From Jaenimonas drosophilae (Eukaryota > Euglenozoa > Kinetoplastea > Trypanosomatida > Trypanosomatidae), in the NCBI GenBank assembly GCA_030849065.1, contig JASAON010001646.1, positions 1-64,000 on the forward strand: DNA of 64,000 nucleotides, read 5' to 3'. The translations under genes and the position numbers were made by a program. Shown piece by piece: positions 1-8,566 of the stretch. How positions within the stretch are numbered: position 1 is the stretch's first letter; every line of letters starts with the position of its first letter. The notes under the pieces are model-generated. The model saw only the letters and a list, made by a program, of their open reading frames with translations, was not told the DNA's origin and ran no database searches.

Positions 1-899
1 GCCAATCCATGAGCGCACTTCGAGCCAAATCAAAACTCAACAGGTCTGACGCACAGAGCTATAGCATACATCACTCTCCTACCGACACACACATGTACAT
101 GCATGTACACCATACACCATCTCCGCTACCCATATGATAATGATGATGAGAAAGGCGTGAATTGAGACCCGTCGCTTCCACTGGTGAGTGAGCGGGAGCA
201 TCAACATGCCGAGAGTTCCCACACACATATATTTCTTCTTCTTCTTCACTGGCGCAGTCTGCGCTACTGTGTTGAGGCACATCCCCTTTGGGACGGCGGC
301 TACTGATGCTGCCAGCGGCCCTAGTCCTGATGTTGCAAGAGCACACACAAGCACATGCATAATGTGCTACATGCACATGCACCATACCACTATACTCCAC
401 CACCACCACGACATCACCGTACACATGATGAATTCTTATAGTTTCCTGTCAGACCGAAAACATCACGTGAGGACAGAACTTCAACTCAGCTCACACTGAC
501 GTGTACACCGTTGCTCCTGTTGTCTGTGTGTGGTGCTGGTGCTAGTGTTGTGGGTGTAAGTGTTGTGCAACAGCCAGCTGTCGCTGACAGACCATATGTA
601 TAGCTGACATTTGGGAACACACTTGTGTGTTCTCCGGATGCGGGGAACCATGTGTGAGGCAAAGGCTGACCGATCCGTGGTGTGAAACTAACATTCAGGG
701 CATTGCATCTCATGCCCCGTGGGAGGAACGAGGATAGCGGTCCTCGCCGAGCGCAGCGCTATTTTATCAGTTAAGTGGTGAGTGGCAGTCATGTGAGCGA
801 TGAGATGACTGCGCGAAGAAGTGTGCGTGTTGGCGTGTTTTAACAATGGTTGTAATTTTATTTCTTTTTTTCTCTTTTTTTCATGTTTTCTTTTAGTGG
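1..899. other. Upstream intergenic region of the Vps18 gene
   Basis: I see no credible gene here. The open frames are short, low in complexity, and some carry phenylalanine runs that are only translated pyrimidine tracts. A CTT-rich tract ending in AG lies at about 231-260 and could be a minor trans-splice signal, but no gene-like frame follows it. A strong pyrimidine tract at 851-896 belongs to the Vps18 gene. CA/TG-rich simple sequence occurs around 85-120 and 340-380. Confidence 0.5.
851..896 (+). promoter_or_regulatory. Polypyrimidine tract and trans-splice acceptor for Vps18
   Basis: A T-rich tract broken by a few C residues ends in TTTTAG at 891-896. The ATG of the Vps18 frame begins at 900, leaving a 5' UTR of only 3 nt if this AG is used. 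In kinetoplastids such tracts direct spliced-leader addition. The tract sits directly on the gene start and supports that start. Confidence 0.7.
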
Positions 900-3800
900 A
901 TGGACCAAGTTGATGACTGGCTGACCGCGGAGCACCTGTCCTCCTGCTGGGAGAGTGAACATGCTGAGTGGGATGTGGAGATGTTTCCATGGGTACCACC
1001 TGGAGAGACTGTCTTGTGTGTGGATTGCCAGAGCAATGTGATGGCTGTCTTGTGCCGCTCCGGCCGCCTTGTTGTACGGGATGTGGAGAATGGTGGCTTG
1101 GAGCTACTTTGCACGAGTATTAACAATCCATATCGGGTTTTTGTACATCCATTGGGTTCCTACGTGGTTGTTTCAGCCCTTGATGGTGAAGTCTATTGTT
1201 TTGCCAGTTATGACTCCAAGCGGTGTGCGAGTGTGGTGCTGCAGCCGTCTTCGGGGAACAAACTGTGGAGGCGGGCGACTCAAAAGAAGGCCAACTCAGT
1301 GTTGGTTGGACACTGTGTTACGTGGCTCGATGTGGCGGAGCAGGTGTCGGCTGACAGTACCAGCAAGAAGAATGGCACTCAGTCTTTTGTAGTAGGCACG
1401 AAGGTGGGCCATTGTGTGGTTTGTGTTGATTGCTCATCGTCGCCTAACCTGTCTTGTGCAGTGAGTGCGGTGGTGCCAATCCCACTGGGGCCCTTGGCCT
1501 CGGAGGAGCCCATCACGTCCATCAGTGCCGTACGTGTCGGCGATGTGCGTGTGCTGATGGTGTCTACTCCATCGGAACTGGTGCGAGCGGTGGAGGATGT
1601 TCGCACTGCCCCATCCACACTTGAGTTGCTGCGCCACATGCTCGCCGGTAGCTCAGCCGTTGCGGTTTCCAGCCTTGTAGCACCAGCTCTTGGAGATGAT
1701 GCACAGCCCATGCAGGAGCCCATTGGCGGGTTGGGGCAGATTCACATCATCTGCCCCGATGTCCTCTCTCAATCAATGGGCTTTGCGTGGCTTGGACGAG
1801 GCGGTGTTGTGCACGGTTTGTGGCGTCGTGCTTCACGGGATGCACATGATAGCGTAGTTGGGCTCAATACCGGCGGCAGAGGAAGCTGTGTGGTGATGGC
1901 GGAGCAGAAGCTTGACTTTCCCTCCACGTCTCGAAGCCGCCGGTCTGGGCAGGACTCTCATGCCTGCTTTCTTACCTCTGTGGCATGCACGCCATTTGCC
2001 ACGGTGATGGTGACGGACGACCAACGCCTTTTGGTGGTGCCCCAACCCCTTGGAGTGCCGTGGAATCCCCTACACCGCGATGAGGAGCAGCCATCTTCCT
2101 CGGAGGTGAGTGCGCGCGCCATCATGGAGCATCGCTTTGCGTCCCAGCATCCGCCAAAAATCATCCGGGATGATGCGGAGGGGCGCATGTTGGTCTACGA
2201 TGAAAGAAAAATGTGGTCCCTCACGGGTCTTCACACCGAACGACAGCAGTGGGAGATGTTCCTTGTGCGCGCGACAGAGCGCAACAACACAAGAGAGCTC
2301 CGTGAGCGCATGTACGATGCTGCTTCTACATTGGCAGCCGCAACCAAGCAGGTAAGAGGTCCACGACGAAGCTGTACGGATTATCTGTACGGGAAGTATC
2401 TCATGTCATTGGGCTCCACCGGCCATGGAGTAGAAGTCTTGGCCAGATGCGAATTCTTTGCTGAAGTGCACTCAATGCTATCTACCATGTTCCCGGAGCA
2501 CATGGATGCGTACCTCACTCATCGTCTCTCGGTGTTGGCGGAGATACAAAAAACAACTCGAACAGATGCATCAGAGGAGATGTTGTTCCGCCTCATTTTG
2601 ATGATCTTGATGAGGCGCCTTCACTTGGACGATGGCGGACGCACCACACGTAACAAGACCTCTATGGAGGCAGCCTCTTCCTTTGTTCATGACATTACCG
2701 ACGAATACTCAACACTGCTCACCCGTCGCCCGCAGTACGTACAAATCATCATTCGTGTGCTGGAAGCGGCAGACGCACGAGACACGGCACTTCGATTTGC
2801 AGCGGACATGAACGAACATCGTTACTGCGTGATGCACTTCATCAGCACGGAGGAGTTTGTTCAAGCGGCTGAATCACTCTCCCGCTCTCGTGAGCCACAA
2901 TTGTGGTACGACGTGTGCGAGCTCGTTATTCGGCATGCACCCATAGCGGTGATCGCGGCCATCCGTAGGTGGCTCGATGATCCGCACGCCACCGAATCCC
3001 TGCTGCTTCCGCGCTTGCTTCCAGCATTTGTGGCCTACTCCAAGAAGAAGCACGAAGTCGCAGGCATTCAGGAACACCAAGTCCTCTCCATCCTTGACCA
3101 CGCCATTGTCCATCATCGCTGCACAGAACCACCACTGCACAACTACTTCCTTCTTCTACTGGCCGACACAAAAGACCAGCTGCGGCTCATCACATTTCTG
3201 CAGTCCTCGAGTCACTACCAACTAGACGCTGCGTTGCGTCTGTGCCTGGAAAGGGGCTACCACGATGCCTGCATGGTGTTGTACCTCAAGATGGGCTTCA
3301 TGGAAGATGCCCTGACATTGATGCTGAGCGCAACGGGGGTACCCGCTACGACAGCCATCTCTCGCGCTGTAGAGCTTCTGCGTGAAAAGAGGGAAACAGA
3401 AAAGCTGGAGGAAGGACTTCTCAAGCGTCTGTGGCTCAGCCTTGCCCACTTTGCCATTGCCCATGGCCAATCGAGCCTCCTTGCTGCACTGGAGGTTGAT
3501 GCTGAAGGGCTCTTGCGGCTGCAGGACTACTTGCCAGCCGATGCGGAGGTTCCCGTGAAGGAGCTGAAGAGTGCCATTTGTCGGCAGCTCGACGCTTGTG
3601 CCACTGAGATTGCCGTCCTCAAGCAAAAGAGTGATGATGTGTTCCGTGGGCTGGAGCAGTCAAAGCATGAGATGGAGGCCCTTCAGGACCAGTGCGGCTA
3701 CATCACAGGCCAGCAGCGATGCATTCTGTGCCGTGAGCGGCTCCTGGTTGGCGGGCGGCCCTTCCTCATTTATCCAAGCTGCCAACATGCCGTGCATGAG

Positions 3801-4016
3801 GAATGTGCCATACGGCGAATTGAGGAGATGGGAGGCTTGGAGGCCTTCTTCACCGATGAAGGACTTCCGGCGCATCTGCACAAACTCAGCACCGTGGAGG
3901 AGCTGGCTCTGGCCGACTGCGTCGTCTGTGGCGAGGCGTGTGTGGTGGAGCTCGATATCCCCCTCTATGAAGATGACGGGACGTGGGCCATTTCGGCGCG
4001 ACCCCAGGCAGCTTAA
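900..4016 (+). CDS. VPS18: Vacuolar sorting protein Vps18 (HOPS/CORVET core subunit)
   Basis: This 1038-residue protein is a Vps18/Pep3/Deep-orange homologue, a core subunit of the HOPS and CORVET tethers that act in fusion at late endosomes and lysosomes. The N-terminal 400 residues or so are beta-rich, as expected for the propeller. About 430-920 are helical, like the clathrin-type solenoid. A short coiled coil (about 905-930) precedes a C-terminal RING at about 941-1013, with CILC, the pair in SCQHAVHEEC, and CVVC. Coiled coil plus RING at the very C-terminus is typical of Vps18, and the length matches the family (about 920-1050). The start is fixed by the splice signal 3 nt upstream. It is the only plus-strand gene in the window. 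The family call rests on architecture and the RING; Vps11 and Vps41 are less likely. Confidence 0.8.
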   Translation: MDQVDDWLTAEHLSSCWESEHAEWDVEMFPWVPPGETVLCVDCQSNVMAVLCRSGRLVVRDVENGGLELLCTSINNPYRVFVHPLGSYVVVSALDGEVYCFASYDSKRCASVVLQPSSGNKLWRRATQKKANSVLVGHCVTWLDVAEQVSADSTSKKNGTQSFVVGTKVGHCVVCVDCSSSPNLSCAVSAVVPIPLGPLASEEPITSISAVRVGDVRVLMVSTPSELVRAVEDVRTAPSTLELLRHMLAGSSAVAVSSLVAPALGDDAQPMQEPIGGLGQIHIICPDVLSQSMGFAWLGRGGVVHGLWRRASRDAHDSVVGLNTGGRGSCVVMAEQKLDFPSTSRSRRSGQDSHACFLTSVACTPFATVMVTDDQRLLVVPQPLGVPWNPLHRDEEQPSSSEVSARAIMEHRFASQHPPKIIRDDAEGRMLVYDERKMWSLTGLHTERQQWEMFLVRATERNNTRELRERMYDAASTLAAATKQVRGPRRSCTDYLYGKYLMSLGSTGHGVEVLARCEFFAEVHSMLSTMFPEHMDAYLTHRLSVLAEIQKTTRTDASEEMLFRLILMILMRRLHLDDGGRTTRNKTSMEAASSFVHDITDEYSTLLTRRPQYVQIIIRVLEAADARDTALRFAADMNEHRYCVMHFISTEEFVQAAESLSRSREPQLWYDVCELVIRHAPIAVIAAIRRWLDDPHATESLLLPRLLPAFVAYSKKKHEVAGIQEHQVLSILDHAIVHHRCTEPPLHNYFLLLLADTKDQLRLITFLQSSSHYQLDAALRLCLERGYHDACMVLYLKMGFMEDALTLMLSATGVPATTAISRAVELLREKRETEKLEEGLLKRLWLSLAHFAIAHGQSSLLAALEVDAEGLLRLQDYLPADAEVPVKELKSAICRQLDACATEIAVLKQKSDDVFRGLEQSKHEMEALQDQCGYITGQQRCILCRERLLVGGRPFLIYPSCQHAVHEECAIRRIEEMGGLEAFFTDEGLPAHLHKLSTVEELALADCVVCGEACVVELDIPLYEDDGTWAISARPQAA

Positions 4017-4296
4017 CCTCGAACGGGATAGCCCCCCCCCCAAAAAAAAAAAAGAAAAAAAAACACCAAAGAAAGCAAAGCTCGCCGCCCCTTTCGAACC
4101 TGTTGCAACGAATGCCCCACCTGCCGCCCCACCCCAACCTTAGGGCCCGGGCCACTCCGCCGCGGGGATTCGCGGCCGGCGCAATAGGGCTTTGAATACG
4201 CGGGGGGGGGGGTTATGATGCGTTGCCCACCGGCGTGCGCTTTGCGCCACTCATTGGCAGTGAGTTTTTTTTTTGAGCAAGAAACAAAAAGCGAGC
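4017..4296. other. Convergent strand-switch region
   Basis: The plus-strand Vps18 gene and the minus-strand cluster end tail-to-tail here. The gap holds ten C (4032-4041) followed by twelve A and a second A run (to 4063), eleven G (4202-4212), ten T (4265-4274), and a GC-rich core around 4140-4200. No tRNA or other RNA gene is apparent. In kinetoplastids, convergent switches are sites where two polycistronic transcription units terminate. That role here is inferred from gene orientation only. Confidence 0.65.
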
Positions 4297-5178
4297 TCAG
4301 CTGTACGCGACGGAAACGGTCTGCGCCGCGGTCCAGGTTTCACCTGGTTTGATGGCCTCCTTGTCCACGATGGTTCCGTGCTCGACGCAAACGAAGTGGA
4401 GGTATCCGTCCGCTGGCATGTCGGACATGGACTTGGTCTTCTCAATCCATGGATTCCAAAAGACGGCATCCTTGAAGGTCTTGGCGGCAATGGTGAGTTG
4501 TTTCGGGGTCTTCTTGGCGGAAGTGGTGTGCAACACGACGGGCTTGGAGCCTTGGTTGAGGTAGATGCGGTCAATCTCACCCCTGATGTCGTGGAGTTTT
4601 GAGGGTGGGCACTGCTTGCGCGCCTGGAGGTTGTTCAGGTACGTTGTATCATCCAGTCCGCTCACCTTCACCTCGTGCACGTCCGCCACCCCAAAGTATG
4701 AGTGGAAGGTGAAGGAGAAGGTCAGGGGCTCTGTTGCGTGGGCGTTGGTGACGGAGATGCCAAGCGAGAGCTCCGTTGCCGTGAAGGAGATGATGTAGTT
4801 GAGTAGGCAGTGGGCATTGGGGAAGTGCTTCTCCATGTTGGGTGTGCATTCGTAGGTCAAGGTGAGGCGGTGTAGCCCGCCGTCCTGCACGCTCTGCGAC
4901 GCCTGCCACTGCGGGGCGACACGCAAAAATCCATGAGATACGGGAATATTGCCGAGATCGGAGAACTGCGGGAAGATGAGTGGCACGCCACCGCGAATGG
5001 CCTTCCCATCGGCGTAGATGGCCTTGGGGCTGGTATAGAGGTGCTCCTCTCCATCCTTGTCTCGCCAGCTGGTGAGGTGGGCCCCCTGTTGAACCACCGT
5101 GATGGCAGAGCCATCCTTGGTGTTGGTGGCGGTCAGCACCATGCGTCCAGACGCATCCGCGTGAAAAAGAGCAGTCAT
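4297..5178 (-). CDS. Glucose-6-phosphate 1-epimerase (YeaD-type mutarotase)
   Basis: This 293-residue protein belongs to the hexose-6-phosphate mutarotase branch of the aldose 1-epimerase superfamily, which interconverts the alpha and beta anomers of glucose 6-phosphate. Visible motifs are IRGGVPLIFPQF (about 61-72), SHGFLR with His82, FHSYFGV with His159, the EIDRIY signature (about 201-206), and CVEHG with Glu266, the expected catalytic base. His82 and His159 match the expected substrate histidines. Length is normal for the family. The ATG at 5178 lies 7 nt after an AG that follows a pyrimidine-rich stretch; a longer open frame upstream is 5' UTR or intergenic. No peroxisomal (glycosomal) tripeptide is present: the protein ends in VAYS. 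It is the last gene of the minus-strand cluster. Confidence 0.85.
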   Translation of the reverse strand: MTALFHADASGRMVLTATNTKDGSAITVVQQGAHLTSWRDKDGEEHLYTSPKAIYADGKAIRGGVPLIFPQFSDLGNIPVSHGFLRVAPQWQASQSVQDGGLHRLTLTYECTPNMEKHFPNAHCLLNYIISFTATELSLGISVTNAHATEPLTFSFTFHSYFGVADVHEVKVSGLDDTTYLNNLQARKQCPPSKLHDIRGEIDRIYLNQGSKPVVLHTTSAKKTPKQLTIAAKTFKDAVFWNPWIEKTKSMSDMPADGYLHFVCVEHGTIVDKEAIKPGETWTAAQTVSVAYS

Positions 5179-5392
5179 GAGGTTTCTGTCGGTTGGGTAT
5201 ATTGACAGAAAAAAGAACGATAAGAACAAGACTTGTTTTGTGTATGTGTGAGGATCTTGGTTGTGATGGAGGTGGGAAGTTATGATGAAGAGGCACACGA
5301 TACATCCTGAAGACGCATGCTACGCCAGGAGGCGGAGAAGGAGGAGGGTAGGGGGGGTTGTGCTTTTGGTGTATTTTTGCGTGGTACGCACG

Positions 5393-6286
5393 CTACGCTG
5401 ACTTCTCATGTGCTTGGCGAATGAGAAATCGGGTACGGTTGGTGCAGGAAAACATGGACGGAAACAGCATCGGGGTTGTTTGTTGGTAAATGTGGTAGGC
5501 GGGGTACTTGGTACACGAGATGCGCTCCGTAATGAAGGCGGCGGAGCACACAATCAGCACCTCCAGCACCAGACAACCAATCCACTGCCACCACACCATG
5601 CCACCTGGTTGTTGTGAGGCCGCCACAGCCAGCACCACCCACAGGCTTCCTTCACAAAACACGTTGAGGTGCCTGCTATAGCCAAAGAGCCCCGTGATGC
5701 AGAAGCCGTTGGCATCCCCATGTGCCAACTTCCCATGCTGAAAGATCCACTGTTGCTGATCAAACAACGTCTCGAGGAGAATCAGCCCCAACATGGCAGC
5801 GGCAAAGAGGCCATCCTTGGCTGTGATGGGGGTGGCGGCGAAGCTCAAGCACGGCAGAGCAATGGCCCACAACAGGCAGGTCTGAAACAGTGAGATGATG
5901 AAGAAGTTGAAGACGACCCACAACCACGGATGACGGCCAAAGATGGGCCATCGTTGCACGTACATCCAGCGGTAGTCCTCACCACCACGACGGTAGCCCC
6001 CACGACGGTGGAAGTTGTACGTCAGCCGAGCTCCCCACACCGTCAAGACGAGGGCGTAGAGGTTGGCCACATGAAGGTAGTTGTGCTGTTGAGTACATGT
6101 ATAGGCCGCAATGATCCATGCGTACATCACAGGAACCACAGACCAGCTGCGGTCCACCCAACTGTAGTTGCGGTGGATATGTGCGAGGGCGAAGACGGCC
6201 ACAAAGACGAACATCATCGCCGCAGCGGTGGCATGGAGGGGAGTGGCCATAACCCCGTTGAGCACATCCATGAGGGCTGGCATCAT
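5393..6286 (-). CDS. DUF1295 / steroid-reductase-like multi-span membrane protein
   Basis: This 297-residue membrane protein resembles the DUF1295 family, distant relatives of steroid 5-alpha-reductases and isoprenylcysteine methyltransferases. It shows the family landmarks NYSWVDRSWSVVPV, WGARLTYNFHRRGGY, a GEDYRW segment and, near the C-terminus, a GLFGYSRHLNVFCE loop followed by hydrophobic helices. About seven membrane segments are apparent. The substrate is unknown. A TTTTTTTTCCTCTTAG tract ends 5 nt before the ATG at 6286, so the much longer upstream open frame is not coding. The family call is based on motif order; an enzymatic role in lipid or sterol metabolism is inference. Confidence 0.75.
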   Translation of the reverse strand: MMPALMDVLNGVMATPLHATAAAMMFVFVAVFALAHIHRNYSWVDRSWSVVPVMYAWIIAAYTCTQQHNYLHVANLYALVLTVWGARLTYNFHRRGGYRRGGEDYRWMYVQRWPIFGRHPWLWVVFNFFIISLFQTCLLWAIALPCLSFAATPITAKDGLFAAAMLGLILLETLFDQQQWIFQHGKLAHGDANGFCITGLFGYSRHLNVFCEGSLWVVLAVAASQQPGGMVWWQWIGCLVLEVLIVCSAAFITERISCTKYPAYHIYQQTTPMLFPSMFSCTNRTRFLIRQAHEKSA

Positions 6287-7097
6287 GTTGGCTAAGAGGA
6301 AAAAAAATGATGAAGGAGAAAGGGGGTCGTTGCTTGTAGCACACCAACACATAATCATCATCACCATATCATTAGGTTGTGCGTCAAGGCAGTGCAGTGA
6401 AGTGGGGTTTGTGTGTTGTGCTTCTCTTGTGTTTGGCTGATGCACCACACGACTGAGAGAGAGTGGGATAGATTGTGAATGCGTGCGTGTAGAATCGTCG
6501 GTTGCAAGACAAACGGAAGAAACAAACAAAACAAAAATATTTCGCCCGCACGCGACGCATCACGACGGATGACGCCACACTGCCACACACACACTCCGCA
6601 TCACCCACAGACACAGAAGGCACAGAGTGGAGGAAACGCCATTAAAACAGAACAACGAGATGAGGAACATCCAAAAAAAAAAAGAGAAAAAAAAGAAAGA
6701 AAGAAAGAAAGAAGGAGAAGATAGTTGCAGAGGAAGACGTGCTGCATTCCAATCCACACTAAACACTAGAACATGGTGCTCTTCTCCTCCATGTGTAGGA
6801 CCGCACCCAACACCCACTAGACTAGATCGCCATGGATGCATCACGTTGAGGTGGGGCTTGATGCACCTGCACACCGCACATGACGTGGAGGAGGAGAAAA
6901 GAAAAAGCTACCAGAACGTCAGCTCGGCAACCGTCTTCGTTGATGATCGAGTGAGGAAGACGTTTTCAGGATGGAGGGTGGAGGGGGGGAGGCAGCCTCG
7001 CCGCGAGCGAAACGGATCGGCACCACGCAACGCACACACACCAATCCGTCTTGGACCTCACGGCACGACGTGACGGAAACGGAAGAATGTGGGCCAC
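6287..7097. other. Intergenic region with a long polypurine tract
   Basis: This 0.8 kb gap separates the DUF1295 and isovaleryl-CoA dehydrogenase genes. The strong splice signal for the DUF1295 gene lies at 6292-6307. A second, longer purine run at about 6673-6720, which is pyrimidine-rich on the coding strand, has no convincing gene behind it: the frame that follows gives only about 39 hydrophobic residues. No RNA gene is recognised. Confidence 0.5.
6292..6307 (-). promoter_or_regulatory. Trans-splice acceptor of the DUF1295 gene
   Basis: On the minus strand the sequence reads as a T8-CCTCTTAG tract whose AG lies 5 nt before the ATG at 6286. This is one of the clearest examples in the window of a splice signal abutting the start codon. 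Confidence 0.7.
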
Positions 7098-8309
7098 TCA
7101 CAGCTCCTTGATGAGGTCCTTCGTGATATTCTTGTGATGGGCTTCGATGGTGCCGCCACCAATCTCGAGCAGCTTCGCATCGCGCCAAAGACGCTCCACC
7201 GGCATCTCTCGTGAGTAGCCCATCCCGCCCAGCACCTGAATGGCCGCGTCCGCCACGCGCTTCGCCACGGGTGTGCAGAAGAGCTTCGCGGCATCACTGC
7301 CAAGACGGTTCTTGTTGGAGGGGCTGACGGTGGCACTCACGGCGTATGTAAGGGCCTTGGCCGCCTCCGTGTCGGCGTAGCTCTCGGCAATGTACCGCTG
7401 AATCTGGCCAAAGGAGGCGATGGAGGTGCCAAACGCCTGGCGCTGGGCGGCGTAGGAGGTCATCACCTCCACACAGCGCTCCGCGATGCCAACCGCCATG
7501 GCCGCCAAGGTCAGACGCTCAATCTCCAAGTTGCGCATCATACACACCACACCCTTGCCCTCCTCACCGAGAAGATTCTCGGCCGGCACCACGACGTTAT
7601 CAAAGAAGAGCTCGCACATGGTAGAGGCACGCATGCCGCACTTATCAATCTTGTTGCCCATCGTGAAGCCCTTCATGCCACGCTCAAGGACGAAGGAAGT
7701 GATCTTGCCATCCACCTTGGCATAAACGAGGAAGAGGTCTGCCTCGGTGCCGTTGGTGATCCAAATCTTGCTGCCATTCAAAATGTAGTTGCTGCCGTCC
7801 TTGCGGGCGTTGGTGCGCATGCCGAGAACATCTGTGCCTGCGGCGGGCTCAGACATGCCCATCGCGCCAACCTTCTCACCCGAGATGACGGGCGCCAACC
7901 AACGCTCCCGCTGCGCCGCGTTGGAGGAGTGATAAAAGTTATTGACGAAGAGCATCGAGTGTGCCAGGTAGGCCAGACAGAAGCCCGGATCCACTTTGGA
8001 GAGCTCATGATGGATGATGACGGCCGCCGTGGCGTCCATGCCTACGCCGCCATCCTTCTCTGGCACCGTAACACCGCACAATCCGAGGTCAGCGAGCTGC
8101 TTGAATAAATGATGATTGAAGTGCCCATCGATATCCGCCGCCTTCGCGTGGGGCTCAACGCACTCGTTGGCAAACTTGGCCACCGTCTCACGCAACATGA
8201 GATGTTCTGGGGTGGGGTTGTAGAGGGTGCTGAGGCCCGCATTGCCGTAGGAGCGGTGTGGGGCGGAAAGGGCGGAGATGACGGCAGGGGCGAGAACACG
8301 ACGGTACAT
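7098..8309 (-). CDS. IVD: Isovaleryl-CoA dehydrogenase
   Basis: This 403-residue flavoprotein of the acyl-CoA dehydrogenase family oxidises isovaleryl-CoA to 3-methylcrotonyl-CoA in mitochondrial leucine breakdown and passes electrons to ETF. The order of domains is the family standard: helical N-domain, beta domain with MGMSEPAAGTD and WITNG (about 150-187), and C-terminal helical domain with RQAFG and QVLGGMGYSREMPVERLWRDA. The subtype rests on the catalytic base. Glu264 in LEIERL matches the isovaleryl-CoA dehydrogenase position, while the usual C-terminal Glu of short- and medium-chain enzymes is Gly in EIGGGT (about 382-387). The first 20-25 residues are basic and hydroxylated, like a mitochondrial presequence. 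No AG lies close to the ATG; the preceding bases are CA/GT repeats, so the 5' UTR is probably about 100 nt. Confidence 0.88.
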   Translation of the reverse strand: MYRRVLAPAVISALSAPHRSYGNAGLSTLYNPTPEHLMLRETVAKFANECVEPHAKAADIDGHFNHHLFKQLADLGLCGVTVPEKDGGVGMDATAAVIIHHELSKVDPGFCLAYLAHSMLFVNNFYHSSNAAQRERWLAPVISGEKVGAMGMSEPAAGTDVLGMRTNARKDGSNYILNGSKIWITNGTEADLFLVYAKVDGKITSFVLERGMKGFTMGNKIDKCGMRASTMCELFFDNVVVPAENLLGEEGKGVVCMMRNLEIERLTLAAMAVGIAERCVEVMTSYAAQRQAFGTSIASFGQIQRYIAESYADTEAAKALTYAVSATVSPSNKNRLGSDAAKLFCTPVAKRVADAAIQVLGGMGYSREMPVERLWRDAKLLEIGGGTIEAHHKNITKDLIKEL

Positions 8310-8331
8310 GATGAAGATGTATGTTGTTGTG

Positions 8332-8355
8332 TTGTGTGTGTGTGTGTGTGTGTGT
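8332..8355. repeat. (GT)n microsatellite
   Basis: A dinucleotide GT run lies just upstream of the isovaleryl-CoA dehydrogenase start. On the coding strand it reads (CA)n and falls in the presumed 5' UTR. Confidence 0.8.
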
Positions 8356-8566
8356 CAGGGGGGAGATGAGATCACACAAGTGAAGGGAAATGATGGAATT
8401 ATGATGAAGTACTGATTCAGCGAATAACTACTAGCCAACACGAATATGATAAATATGATGATGATGGATGGATGGATGTTGGTGGTGAGGGATGCATGTA
8501 CGTGTGCAAGATGATGTTGAAACAGCAAGTTGGTTGAGATGATGTTACCGTGTGATGCAGAAAAAC

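Noticed and set aside
71..424. 117-codon minus-strand frame at the left edge
   Set aside because: It is low in complexity and Cys/His/Val-rich because of CA repeats, with no splice signal or domain.
4090..4110. GGTTCGAA on the minus strand of the strand-switch region as a tRNA T-loop
   Set aside because: The sequence continues AAGGGG and not a B-box CC; no acceptor stem or anticodon arm could be drawn.
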